Shown here in pieces: positions 34,127 to 44,096 of a DNA stretch of 64,000 bases (its first letter is position 1; each line of letters starts with the position of its first letter). This DNA comes from Armigeres subalbatus. Taxonomy: Eukaryota > Arthropoda > Insecta > Diptera > Culicidae. Under the pieces are notes generated by a model. It had not been told where the DNA came from. It saw nothing but the letters and a program-made list of their open reading frames with translations, and did not search any database. The stretch covers positions 223,124,307 through 223,188,306 of the forward strand of contig NC_085141.1 in assembly GCF_024139115.2 (NCBI RefSeq), read 5' to 3'. The position numbers and the translations under genes were made by a program.

Positions 34127-35790
34127 TTTGATTTTGCAGCACGCTTAAACGCCGGGCACATCGAGCCCCCCATGGGGTGCTTGCTGTTCACAGCTTTACT
34201 GGAACAAATCAAACAATTGGGAGGGTTCGTGCAGCATTGTGCCTTATGTCCCTCCAATCCGCAGCGTCGGCAGAGATTGCTTCTGTCAGGGCCTTTGCAG
34301 TCCCATTGCTTGTGCCCCGGTTCCAGGCACTTGAAGCAAACTTCGGGTTGCTCGTATATGCGCACAGGGCATACCGACCATCCCACCTTGACGCTCCCTA
34401 ACTTGACTACCTTGGAGGCGTCCGCTGCAGATAGCCGAACCAATGCTACCTGCGTCCCTGCCGGACCTTTCCGTAGCCGAACGGCTGCGGTGGGCGTCTC
34501 CACTTCACACTGTCGCCGCAGTGCCGTGACCAGCTCTTCGACTTCAGTGATCTCGTCCAGGTCTTTAACCCTTAGATTCACCTCCGTCGTGAGTGCCCTC
34601 ACCTTGACCGTCTCGCCTAGGACCTCCTCCGCCAACTTCTTGTAGGCGGCGCCCTTTTGCGAGACGCCCCGCTTCAGCTTGAGTATCATCTCGCCCATCC
34701 GGGTACGTCTTATTCGACGTACGTCGGCGCCGAGTTCACCGAGCTTGACGTCACTCCTCATCGCCTTCAAAACATCCGAGTACTTAGCCTCGTCCGCCGT
34801 GATGACTAGGGCATCGCCCCTGGAGCGATTGGCGCCTACCCTAGACTTCTTGCTACCCTCATTCGCCTGGGCCTTCTTTTCGGCCCTTGATGTCTTCGGT
34901 TTCCTCTTGTTCTTGACCAGGGTCCAGGAGGCGTCATTCCCCTCTATTTCCCTGGTCTGGTGCGGCTGAGAACTTTCAGCCTGCCGTAACCCCTTACCAC
35001 CGTCTTGCCTGAGTGGACGGACCTTTCCAGGTCCTTCCTCCCCTGGTTTTGGAGGTACCTGACCGGGGTTCAGCTTCCCAGCCCCACTACCCTTGTTCGG
35101 GGTAGTAACCCTCCGCGTTTTGGAGCGGCCCCAGGGAGCTCATCCCCTGGAGACTGTCTCCCCGTTTTGTGTCTGCTCCGTTGGAGTAGTCACCCCCGAC
35201 GTACCCGCAAATACTTGAGCCTCAGTCTGGGTAGACTTTGGCACCACCGTCTTAGCTGGTACGCCTTCGGTCGACTCGACCTTGCCCGAGTCCGCGAATC
35301 CTTGGGCCTCAGTCTGGGTAGACCTCGACTCCACCGATTTCACGGGTTTACACTTGGCCGTCCCGACCGCCCTCTCCAGCTTGGCGTCCAGCATCGACTT
35401 TCGAAGTTTCTGCAAGCTCCTCTTGAGGTCCTTGCTGATATTATGCTTCGATGACGCAAAGTCGATGATGGCGTCCAGCTGTTCCGTCGCCACCTCGAAG
35501 GCCGAAAGCCCATCGCGTTTGCGGTTCATCGCCTTCACAAGCCATGGGCCGTCAATAACCCCTTCCGGCGTTTTTATAGCCGAGAGGAAGGTTGAGTGAC
35601 CCACACTGGCGCTGCGCACTGAGCTGCCGACTATTGCCTCTGGCCTCCTAGGCGGAGACCTGAACAACCCACCTCTTGCGAAGGGGTTGTCGCCTACACT
35701 ACTACCACTAATTGAAGAATTGACTTGGTTTTCCATTTTGGTCCCACGAGTTGCTCGGGAAAAAAGGTCCACCACGCCAGAGCCCAGCAT
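34117..35790 (-). pseudogene. R1-clade ORF1 (gag-like), frameshifted
   Basis: Begins at the ATG at 35790 (MLGSGVVDLFSRATRG), open to about 35140; the last readable part is 34770-34117. All three zinc knuckles are visible near the end: CFKCLEPGHKQWDC, LCRRCGLEGHKAQC and NCLICS. The middle (35140-34770) needs other frames. Close to the plus-strand copy at 23988-25668, but with the second knuckle intact. Confidence 0.8.
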
Positions 35791-36006
35791 GACGCGGTAA
35801 GGAACAATTACTGTGGAGGGTGCCCAGGTACCCCACAGGCTCCGTTAAAGGCCTAGCTTATTATTTCACCCACCTGGCCATGCATCCCCTCGGCACGGGT
35901 CGCTTGACGCCTTGGGATTAGGGGTTAGGGACGATGGTCCCGGTCTAACTCGCAGTGGCCATGGGGAGGGGTCGTCAAGCCCTTGGACAAAGTCCCTGCT
36001 GCCCCC

Positions 36007-36052
36007 GCATATGAGATGTAGTAAGATCTACAAATTGTCCTACACACTCAGT
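36007..36052 (-). repeat. Satellite remnant between insertions
   Basis: GCATATGAGATGTAGTAAGA and CTACAAATTGTCCT continue the satellite unit interrupted by the LINE at 33165-36006. The unit stops at about 36052 where the TIR-bounded unit begins, and picks up at 42223 with TGGAGTTTGAATC. Confidence 0.7.
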
Positions 36053-37161
36053 TTTTATTTCTGCAGCAAAATCCGCACAGCCGTGTGCCCAGCAAAATAA
36101 AAACTGATATCCCGTCAAAAATGAGGTTGGTTAGCAGAGTTTTGGCAAACTATTTGCTGATTTTCAGCAATTTTGACATATTTTTTTTCAAATATTTGGT
36201 TTATTAGGCTCAGTCGTGTATGACACTTTGCGGAGCCGTTATCTCCTTTTTGTATTGATACAAAAAAAAACATTTTTCACTTAAAGCTAAATAAAAAAAC
36301 TAATCATGGTAAACTTCTATCTGCTCCAGCGAAATATTAAGTGCTGTTGCTATTCTCGCCCTGTCGTCTTCAATGATAAGTTTTCGTTCGGTTTTATCTG
36401 CAATCCACTCATATGTTGGTACACTGAACCGCCGCTTCCCGATAGGTGATCCTGACGAGAGCACAGTGGGACTGTCATCAATCTGACCCTCGCTTCTAGG
36501 TAGCATGTTTGCGTTCTGCTTTGCAACGGAATCCATTGGTTGCTGTTGCTTTGCGTTAAATTTTTTCGCTTTCGGTTTGATTTTCGTGTTTCGGTCACCG
36601 TTATTGGTGGTATCATCACCATTCCCGACGGCAGCCGTGGCTTCTTTTTTTCTTCTTCTATCATCTCGATCGCTTGCTTCTGTAGAATTGCATTTACACG
36701 TAAACGTTCTTTCTTCGTCGGACAAACCTTTTTAAGTGGGTGTCTGCCTTACACATAAAGCACTTTACCTTCATGCCATCGTAGTGAATCCTCCCTTTTC
36801 GATGGTGAAAATAAAGCACTTCTGGAATCGCATTTTCTATATCCATGTATACTCCACGTAAACCAGTAAACATGTCCAGCTGGAATTCGGCTGGGAATCG
36901 TTCACGCACATTTCGCTTTACCTTACCATATTTAGACAATACCGTTGATAATTCCAGATCCGATATTTCTGGCGGCAAATCATACACGCGCACATATCGA
37001 GAGTTTCTTCCCGCTATAGACATTCGTACCATTGCATGTTTGCCATTCGTGTAATTGAATGGAAGCACTTCGCTATTGTTTTCCAGTGAAAACATCATAG
37101 CCTCCTGGGACTTGAAACGTAAAAATACGGACTTCTCGTCCGAAATTTTGTACATCTCTCA

Positions 37162-37197
37162 TCATTCCAGTTCGAGACAGCAACACGTACGGACGTG
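37162..37197 (+). promoter_or_regulatory. Jockey internal promoter: Inr + DPE
   Basis: TCATTC (37162-37167) is a perfect TCAKTY initiator. Counting its A (37164) as +1, GGACGTG at 37191-37197 starts at exactly +28 and matches the DPE consensus RGWCGTG. Jockey elements are known to carry such downstream promoters at their very 5' end, which supports completeness of this 5' end. Confidence 0.75.
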
Positions 37198-37297
37198 TTT
37201 TTTGCTCGCGCATTTTTTCGAAGTGTTTTTTTTTCTCGTTCTTTCGCTGTTTACGTTTTCGCTTGTCGCGTTGGCGTTATTTTCTCCCGGACCCGTC

Positions 37298-38370
37298 ATG
37301 GGAGACTCGGTGGCCGATTCGGTCGCTGGAAAAGTGCCTAAGCGCACTGCTCTTGGAGGCGCGGGTAACCCCTCCAAGCAGCTTTTGCAAAGCAACGTGT
37401 TCTCGCCGTTGCCGCTTGATGACGCCGGCAAACCGACGAAAAGAAGGAAGAAACCACAAGCGCAGCAACCGCAGGTGCAACCGGAGCGGAAGCAGAAGTG
37501 CCCGCCCGTGTTTGTGAAGGGCGATCCGCCGGATTTACGCCCAAAATTCGCCAGCTGATCGCTAAGGGGCTGAAATGTACTTTTCGGCTCTGCAGCGAGG
37601 GCGTGAAAGTGATGCCGGCCAACAGGGACCATCATCAATCCGTCGTGGAGTTCCTCGAGGTCCACAAGTATGAGTACTACACTCATGACCACCCCGGCAC
37701 GAAGCCGCTCAAGGCTTTGCTGCGAGGACTTCACGACATGAAGGAGGAAGAGCTCCAAGCAGAGCTTGAAAGTTGCGGACTGAAGCCAGTAGCCGTCCAC
37801 AAGATCGCTCGTCATGACAAGGCGAGGAAATATCGCGACCAGCTTTACCTGATCCATCTGGAGCACGGCTCCACTACCTGGAAGGACCTGAAGCTGGTTG
37901 GCGTTATAAATTACACCGTCGTTGACTGGGAGCGATATCGGCCAGTGCACCGCGATGTCACGCAATGCACCAACTGCTTCAATTTCGGGCACGGCACCAG
38001 AAACTGCCGCATGAAGCCGCGCTGCAACAAGTGTGGCGAACCCCATCCGACTGACGAGTGCGACAAAATGGAGGTGGCCGATCCCAAGTGCGCCAACTGT
38101 GGCGACAAACATCGGGCCACCACAAAGGGCTGCCCAAAGCGAGCCGAGTTCCTGGAAATCCGGAAGAAGGCTTCCACCAGGACCATTCCGAAGAAAAACC
38201 GTGTTCCTGTAATCAACGAGGTGAACTTTCCAGCTATCCCGGCTCCCCGTCGTGTGATTCCAATACTCCCACCGCTACAGCCGCACAAGCGACTGGCTTT
38301 GGGTGGGCCTGGTCAACTGGAACGCTTGCTCGCTAAAGAGCAAAACAATCGAGCTGAAGGATTTCCTTGA
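37298..38370 (+). pseudogene. Jockey-clade ORF1 (gag-like), one frameshift
   Basis: RNA-binding protein of the LINE particle. Start chosen at the ATG at 37298 (MGDSVADSVAGK), the first after the promoter. Frame 2 reads a basic, Q-rich N-terminus to about 37540, then a one-base-type shift leads to frame 1 and the rest up to 38370. Domains: a region TKPLKALLRGLHDMKEEELQ (PRE_C2HC type) near 37700-37770, then three zinc knuckles CTNCFNFGHGTRNC, CNKCGEPHPTDEC and CANCGDKHRATTKGC (37967-38133). It overlaps the start of ORF2 by 68 bp. Confidence 0.82.
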
Positions 38371-40946
38371 GGAGAAGGAAATAGACGTGGCGTTCATCAC
38401 CGAAACGCACCTAAAACCGGAGGTGAACATCAACATCCCGGACTTCCGCATCGTGCGACTCGACCGGCCGACCAGGGGAGGTGGTGTGGCCATCGCTCTT
38501 CGCTACAACATCAACTGTCGTCTGCTTCCAAGCTTCCAGCTCAGTGTCATCGAGGCCATCGGTGTCGAAATCACCACTTCGGTCGGCACAATCGCGCTCA
38601 TCGCGGCGTACTGTCCAACGCAAGCCAAAGCCGGCGATGGATCATCGGCTTCCCTTCGGAGGGACATCGTCAAGCTGACGCGGAGGCAAGGCCAGTATAT
38701 CATTGCCGGCGACTTGAATGCCAAACATCAAGCCTGGGGCAACAGTCGCGGCAATCGAAACGGCACCATCTGGAGCAACGACATGGAGGAAGGCCACTAC
38801 ACGATCCTGAGCCCGGATTCCCCCACTCGGCTGAGTCGGTCCGGTGCCCACGCAACGCTCGACCTCTACGTAACAAACCTGAGTGACCACGTCTCGCAGC
38901 CGGTTGTATACCAGGAGCTCAGTTCGGATCACTATCCGGTGGTGGCGGAACTGGGCTCCTCGGTCAATCGGCACCAGCAGTTACGGCGGAACTACCACCG
39001 AGTGAACTGGCAGCGTTTCCAGCAGTGCGTCGATAACACCGTCGACTACGAGGTGCGTCCGGAGACGCCGGAAAGTATCGACCGCCAGCTGTGCGCTATC
39101 GAGGAGGCGATCACGGCGGCCCGAGAGCAACACGTACCGACGGCTCGGCAGGTAAGCAACTCCTTAAACATCGATACACTCACCAAAGATTTGATTCGAT
39201 TGCGGAATGTCACTCGCAGGCAGTTTCAGCGTACTGGACTGCCTGAGCTTAAGGCACGCTGCAATCGAATCACAAAAAATATCAAGGCCAGAATGGTGGA
39301 CCTCAAAAATAACGACTTCTCGAATAAGATCCGCACTCTCCCAGATTATGCTAAGCCGTTCTGGAAAATGACCAAAATTCTAAAATCCAAGCCTCGGCCC
39401 ATTCCACCTTTGATCCCACTAGACAATAATGGCTCTAAGGATCGCTTGATAACTCCTGCAGAGAAGGTCGCTGAAATAGGTCGTCACTTCGTCAGCTCAC
39501 ACAATCTTGGGCAGAACATCGTCAGTCCACACGAAGCAGCCGTCAACGAGCATGCTAACAACATCCATTTGATTCCCAACGACTTCTCGGAGGAGTTGGA
39601 GATCTCAGCTGGCGAATTGACGGCCTATATCAAATCGTCGAAGAACATGAAGGCCCCAGGCTTCGACAGCATCCTGAATCTCGAGCTCAAACACATGAGT
39701 GCTCCGTTCTTTGAGCACCTCTCGCTGATCTTTAATCAGTGTCTCCGGCTCAGCTACTTCCCATCGTCCTGGAAGTCAGCGAAAGTCATCCCCATCCGGA
39801 AGCCTGGGAAGGATCCTTCCTCCCCAAAAGTTATCGATCCATCAGCCTACTCACAGGGTTATCCAAGCTATTCGAAAAGCTATTCACCATCGGTTACTTG
39901 AGTCTGCCGAAAATCTCAACATCTTACTCGAGGAACAGTTTGGTTTCCGACGCGGTCGGTCAACTGTACACCAACTGACTCGAGTTACGAACGTCGTCAG
40001 ACGGAACAAGTTTGTCTCAAAACATCCGCCATGGCCTTACTCGATGTCGAGAAGGCATTTGACAACGTATGGCATGATGGCCTGGTGTACAAACTACAAC
40101 GCTACAATCTTCCCAGCTACCTGGTGAAAATCATCAACAATTACCTGTCGGCAAGGACATTCCGGGTCTCAATCAGCGGAGCGAGTTCCAATGCACAACA
40201 TCGTCGCAGGCGTCCCCAGGGTAGTATCCTCGGGCCCCTGCTTTTCAATTTGTTCTCCTCCGACATCCTAGAACCTCCAGAAGGCGGCATTCTGTCTCTG
40301 TTCGCAGATGACACCTCCATCATCTACAACGGTAGAGTGATCAGAGCGCTAGTGGCAAAACTCCAACAAGCCCTGGATGCCCTGACAGAATATCTCACCA
40401 GCTGGAAGATTTGTATCAACGCGGCGAAGACCCAGGTCATCATTTTCCCCACTCCAAATCCCTAAACTTGTTCCGCCTGGGGACTGTAAAATCATCCTCA
40501 ATGGCACGACTGTGGAATGGGCCAATGAGGCCGACTACCTTGGCTTGACCCTCGACAGCAAGCTTATTTTCAGGCAGCAGGTTGACAAAACGGTGACAAA
40601 GTGTAACGTCTTGTTGAAACTGCTGTACCCTTTGATCAACCGCCGGTCGTCATTGTCCCTGAAAAATAAGCTTGCTGTCTACAAGCAAATCATCCTCCCT
40701 GTGATCGAATATGGCATGCCGGTCTGGGAGAGCTGCGCTAAAACCCACCACCTCAAACTTCAACGGGTCCAAAACAAATTCCTGAGGATGATCCTCAACA
40801 CCCCTCCCAGGACAAGAACATCCGAGGTCCACCGTCTGGCCGGAATAAAAACCTTACATGAACGCTTTGGTGAGTGTAAAGAAAAGTTTAGGGTCCGTTG
40901 CTTGCATTCGGATCAGGCTCCAATTAGGGCGCTAGTTCCAATCTAG
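38303..40946 (+). pseudogene. Jockey-clade ORF2 (endonuclease-RT), three frameshifts
   Basis: ATG at 38303. Endonuclease: LVNWNACSLKSK, AFITETHL, IIAGDLNAKHQAWG and SSDHYPVVAEL (catalytic residues N, E, D, and the SDH triad present). The long frame ends at 39901. Reading moves to frame 1 near 39835 (SYRSISLLTGLSKLFEKL), back to frame 2 near 39895 (EEQFGFRRGRSTVHQL, ALLDVEKAFDNVWH), and after a stop at 40465 to frame 3 up to 40946. The block normally GVPQGS reads RRRPQGSILGPLLFNL. Catalytic FADD at 40301-40312. C-terminus ends IRALVPI. Confidence 0.85.
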
Positions 40947-41094
40947 GTTATCAAATTTTTATTGTAAATATTAGTGTACATAGTAGTTAGGTTATCAAAT
41001 TTCTGAAATAATCAATTCCTCGTAAAGGATGATATGGTAAATCAAGCTAGATAATCTTTTGAAATTTTATTGAAAATAACCTTAAAACCCAGAT

Positions 41095-41825
41095 TAATCC
41101 ACCTAGTGGTGATGGCGCCTTTCTCGCGCAAAAAGGTAATAAATGTAGCTTTTACGTTTACACCTCGATGATGTACAAGAAACGCAAAATAGTTACACCG
41201 TCTAATGTTATGATAGAAAATTTACACTAGTAGACAATAGATGGCGCTGCCAAAAGTTTCTCGAATTTCCTATGTTCGAATTTTGACTTTCGGACAATTT
41301 CATAGTACTATGAAACTGAACGAAGAGCATACTTACGCCTAAATGCGTGCAACACGAGCATCTTTATATTACGATGATACTCTTAATGGGAGCAAGCCAC
41401 GGATAAACTTTAAAAATATTCATAGATGCAAGGCATTTTTCATAACACATTATTGTTCTATGTGACTATGTCTCATCACTATTTTAATATTATCTATTTT
41501 TTGCAATTTGCAATTATTATGAAATTCAATAGTGATCAACAGCGTTTTAGTCTCTGTCGGATGCAACTTGTTGCAAGAAAATCGGTTAAGAGTTTCTATG
41601 TGAAAATTTGGCTAATGTTTTTTATGGCATTTTGTGCACACACACGCACACACATACACACACACACACGCACACACGGACAGACAGACATTTGTTCAGC
41701 TCATCGAGCTGAGTCGAATGGTATATAACACTATGGGTCTCCGGGACCTCTATCAAATGTTCGAATTTGGAGTGAAATGATAGCCTTTCGGTACAACTTA
41801 GTTGTACGAGAAAGGCAAAAAGAGA
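41095..41825 (+). repeat. Dispersed (CA)n repeat in the Jockey 3' UTR
   Basis: Starts ATTAATCCACCTAGTGGTGA, contains a (CA)n stretch at 41637-41690, then GCTGAGTCGAATGGTATATA and GTCTCCGGGACC, and ends TTGTACGAGAAAGGCAAAA. The ends share CCTTTCTCG/CGAGAAAGG in inverse orientation. This 3' end is very common in mosquito sequence as I recall it. Copies or fragments are at 6100-6275, 9833-9890 and 23510-29355. Not coding. Confidence 0.65.
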
Positions 41826-42222
41826 CTAAAGTTGAAGGGCCTTGTGGCCAACCACTTGAATTGTTTTTTTAAAATACTGTACTATTCAAAAATTGAAAAA
41901 TAAACGAATTTAAGTCAAGTCGAAATTTTGTACGCCGCATCCATCATCAAATGGTCTCCTTTAAGTCAGGGAACAGGAATGCCAACGTACTTTCCACCGT
42001 TGTTTCACTATACATTTCGACCGTGAATACCGTTGACGATCGAATAAGGCACAAGCGAAAACAAACTAACGAGTGAACAAACGCGTCTATTCACCTTGAG
42101 ATGAGATCGTCCACTGAATTTTGACAGATATCTCAGTGAAAACCATGTTTGCTGGGGCTCGGCTGTGCGAGACTCGGTAAAAGTTGAACAAATTGCTGAG
42201 ATCCCGGAAAAAAATAAGGTTG

Positions 42223-43440
42223 TGGAGTTTGAATCAAATGGTCTTATGAATCAACCAAGGCTTCCATGATGTCCTAAGCCGCGGTATCATCAAAATCATG
42301 CCCTCCGAGTGTTTTTCTTTCACTAGCGTCTCAAGTCCAGGTATATGAGATGTTTTAAAGTCTCTGAATTGTCTTGGAGTTTGAATCAAATGGTCTACCG
42401 AATCAACCAAGGCTTCCACGATGTTCCCAGCCGTGGTGCCAACCTAATTTTGACTTCTAAGTATTAGTCTTTCACTTACATCGCAAATATAGGCACATGA
42501 GATGTTGTAAGACCTCCAAATTGTCCTAAAGTTTGAATCAAATGATCCATCGAATCAACCAAAGCCTTCATGATGTCCCAAGCCGTGGTATCAACTCAAT
42601 TATGTATTCCGAGGATTTATCTTTCACTTGCGTCTCAAAACAATCCATATGATGTGTTTTAAGATCTCCAAATTGTCCTGGAGTTTGAATCAAATGGTCT
42701 ACAAAATCAACCAAGGATTTCATTATGTCTTCAGTCGCGGTATCAACTCAATTATATTCCCCGAGTAGTCTTTCTTCTTCTTCTTCGTCTTCTTATTGGC
42801 ATTACATCCCCACACTGGGACAGAGCCGCCTCGCAGCTTAGTTGTTCATTAAGCATTTCCACAGTTATTAACTGCGAGGTTTCTAAGCCAAGTTACCATT
42901 TTTGCATTCGTATATCATGAGGCTAACACGATGATACTTTTATGCCCAGGGAAGTCGAGACAATTTCCAATCCGAAAATTGCCTAGACCGGCACCGGGAA
43001 TCGAACCCAGCCACCCTCAGCATGGTCTTGCTTTGTAGCCGCGCGTCTTACCGCACGGCTAAGGAGGGCTTCTCCCCGAGTAGTCCACGGTCTTTCAATT
43101 GTCTCAAATCAAGGCATATGAGGTGTTGTTTGGGTAGCTTGCCAATTGCATCTCATATTCGGGCATGTAAGATGTTGTAAGACCTCGCAATTGTTCTAAA
43201 GATTGAATCAAATTGTCTACCGAATCAACCAAGGCTTCCAATATGTCCTCAGCCACGATATCAAAGCCATTATGTCCACTAAGTGTATTTAGATTACCTA
43301 CAAAATGAACAACGACTTGCATGATGTCCTTAGCAACGGTATCGCCCCAATTGTGTTCTCCTAGTATTTATAGTTTACCTGCGATCCTCCAAATTGCCTT
43401 AGAGTAGGAACCAAATAGTCTACCAAATCAGCCTCGCCTG
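42223..43440 (-). repeat. ~150-bp satellite, block 2
   Basis: Same unit as 32577-33164 and 36007-36052. AATTGTC landmarks at about 42367, 42520, 42672, 43190 and 43390. Interrupted by the SINE at 42771-43072. Units diverge noticeably toward the right end. A single inverted unit lies at 43990-44096. Confidence 0.78.
42758..43085 (-). mobile_element. Feilai-like tRNA-derived SINE, complete, 13-bp TSD
   Basis: Element 43072 to 42771 on the minus strand. The head GCCCTCCTTAGCCGTGCGGT carries the A box, and GGTTCGATTCCCGGTGCC carries the B box. The body includes GGGCATAAAAGTATCATCGT, and the tail GATGTAATGCCAATAAGAAG ends in (GAA)n. TCCCCGAGTAGTC flanks both ends (42758-42770, 43073-43085). The family is known from Aedes; naming is from memory of its sequence features. 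RNA polymerase III transcribed, mobilised by LINE machinery. Confidence 0.88.
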
Positions 43441-43464
43441 GAACTATGTCCCCAATGAAGGTGT

Positions 43465-43925
43465 GTTCCCAAAGGTTCTATGGATCAAAAAGAGCATGAA
43501 TCATTTTTGAAAAAAAGATAACAACCCTTTGGTTATGCGTGTAGATATTGAAGCCTACACTCCAGAGAATTCTTCGATGACCTGGAATGGAATAATTGTT
43601 GAATGCGTATCTAATATGGATCTATGGATCAAAAGGGGATGAACCATTTAAAAATAATAATCCTGTAGACCTTAAGACCAGTACTCGATGACTTTCTTTT
43701 ATTACCTGGAATGGAATAATAGTTGAAGAGGTATCCAATATAGACCTATGGATCAAAATGGGTATGAGCAAGTTTTTTTATTTAAGAGATAACAGTCTTT
43801 CGGTTACGCGTGTTGACCGTAAAGTTTATATTTCAGGGATGAATGATATTCATGGATGATCTGCAATGAAACAATAGTTGAAGTCGTATTCTTTTTGGTT
43901 CTATGGATGAATAAGGGCATGGCCC
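43465..43925. repeat. ~140-bp tandem repeats, 3-4 units
   Basis: TCTATGGATCAAAA recurs at about 43478, 43620, 43749 and (TCTATGGATGAATA) 43899. Each is followed by GATAACA..CTTT.GGTTA.GCGTGT and CCTGGAATGGAATAATAGTT. Unrelated to the neighbouring satellite. Confidence 0.7.
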
Positions 43926-43989
43926 AATGCATATGCGACCGGATTTAGTCACAATCAAATTGCTACAACCATTTTTGTCTGACTTGTGC

Positions 43990-44096
43990 TGCTCGGGTTG
44001 TTACCACGGCTGGGGACATCATGAAGGCCTTGGTTGATTCGGCAGACCATTGAATTCAAACTCCAGAACAATTTGGAGATCTTACAGCATATTATA
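43990..44096 (+). repeat. Inverted satellite unit
   Basis: ACCACGGCTGGGGACATCAT, CCTTGGTTGATTCGGCAGAC and AATTTGGAGATCTTACAGCA are the complement of the 42.2-43.4 kb satellite unit, so the array changes direction here. It forms the edge of the RTE fragment. Confidence 0.7.

Larger units (their letters stand above)
33152..36019 (-). mobile_element. Internally deleted R1-clade LINE with 13-bp TSD
   Basis: Element 36006 to 33165 on the minus strand. The poly(A) tail is the T-run at 33165-33176. GCATATGAGATGT flanks both ends (33152-33164, 36007-36019). It has a 5' UTR starting GGGGGCAGCAGGGAC, the complete but frameshifted ORF1, then jumps at about 34120 from the first codons of ORF2 directly to the ORF2 C-terminus and 3' UTR. 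Roughly 3 kb (endonuclease and RT) is therefore missing. It sits inside a satellite unit, not in a microsatellite. Confidence 0.88.
37141..41933 (+). mobile_element. Jockey-clade LINE, near full length, 13-bp TSD
   Basis: Element 37154-41920 (4,767 bp, including a ~730-bp repeat nested in its 3' UTR). CGAAATTTTGTAC flanks it on both sides (37141-37153, 41921-41933). It has a 5' UTR with an internal promoter, ORF1 with zinc knuckles, ORF2 with endonuclease and RT, and a 3' UTR ending in AT-rich sequence. It interrupts the gag-like gene on the opposite strand. Confidence 0.9.
36300..42015 (-). pseudogene. Gag-like RRM/zinc-knuckle gene, split by a LINE
   Basis: Part 1 on the minus strand: ATG at 42015, MYSETTVEST...LFPDLKE, then a frameshift and DAAYKI ending at the TSD (41921). 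Part 2: from 37153, YKISDEKSVFLRF, then YVRVYDLPPEISDLELS (RRM-like) and VLYFHHRKGRIHYDGMKVKC, leading to a CCHC zinc knuckle C-FM-C-KADT-H-LKKV-C at about 36745-36720 that requires a frame change. A basic, low-complexity tail follows, ending IEVYHD before the stop near 36300. At least three frameshifts. This protein type is common in mosquito repeats, probably an RNA-binding ORF1; function inferred. Confidence 0.6.
36053..42222 (-). mobile_element. TIR-bounded unit carrying a gag-like gene
   Basis: The two ends, inside the satellite, are inverted relatives. CGCACAGCCG, CCCAGCAAA, GATATC and GTCAAAA occur in the same order at 36074-36120 and, inverted, at 42171-42119. Further similarity reaches the outer edges at about 36053 and 42222. 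Between them, on the minus strand, lies a gag-like gene, now split by a Jockey LINE. Without that LINE the unit would be about 1.4 kb. No transposase was seen. Whether it is a DNA element that acquired a gag-like gene, or a retroelement ORF1 inserted within a foldback, is open. Confidence 0.5.

Noticed and set aside
37162..38112. 316-codon minus-strand frame opposite Jockey ORF1
   Set aside because: Antisense shadow of the GC-rich ORF1; no domain, and the sense strand has zinc knuckles.
42771..43072. tRNA-like sequence with good A and B boxes
   Set aside because: It is the head of a SINE with a (GAA)n tail and a TSD; no closed acceptor stem, so not a tRNA gene.
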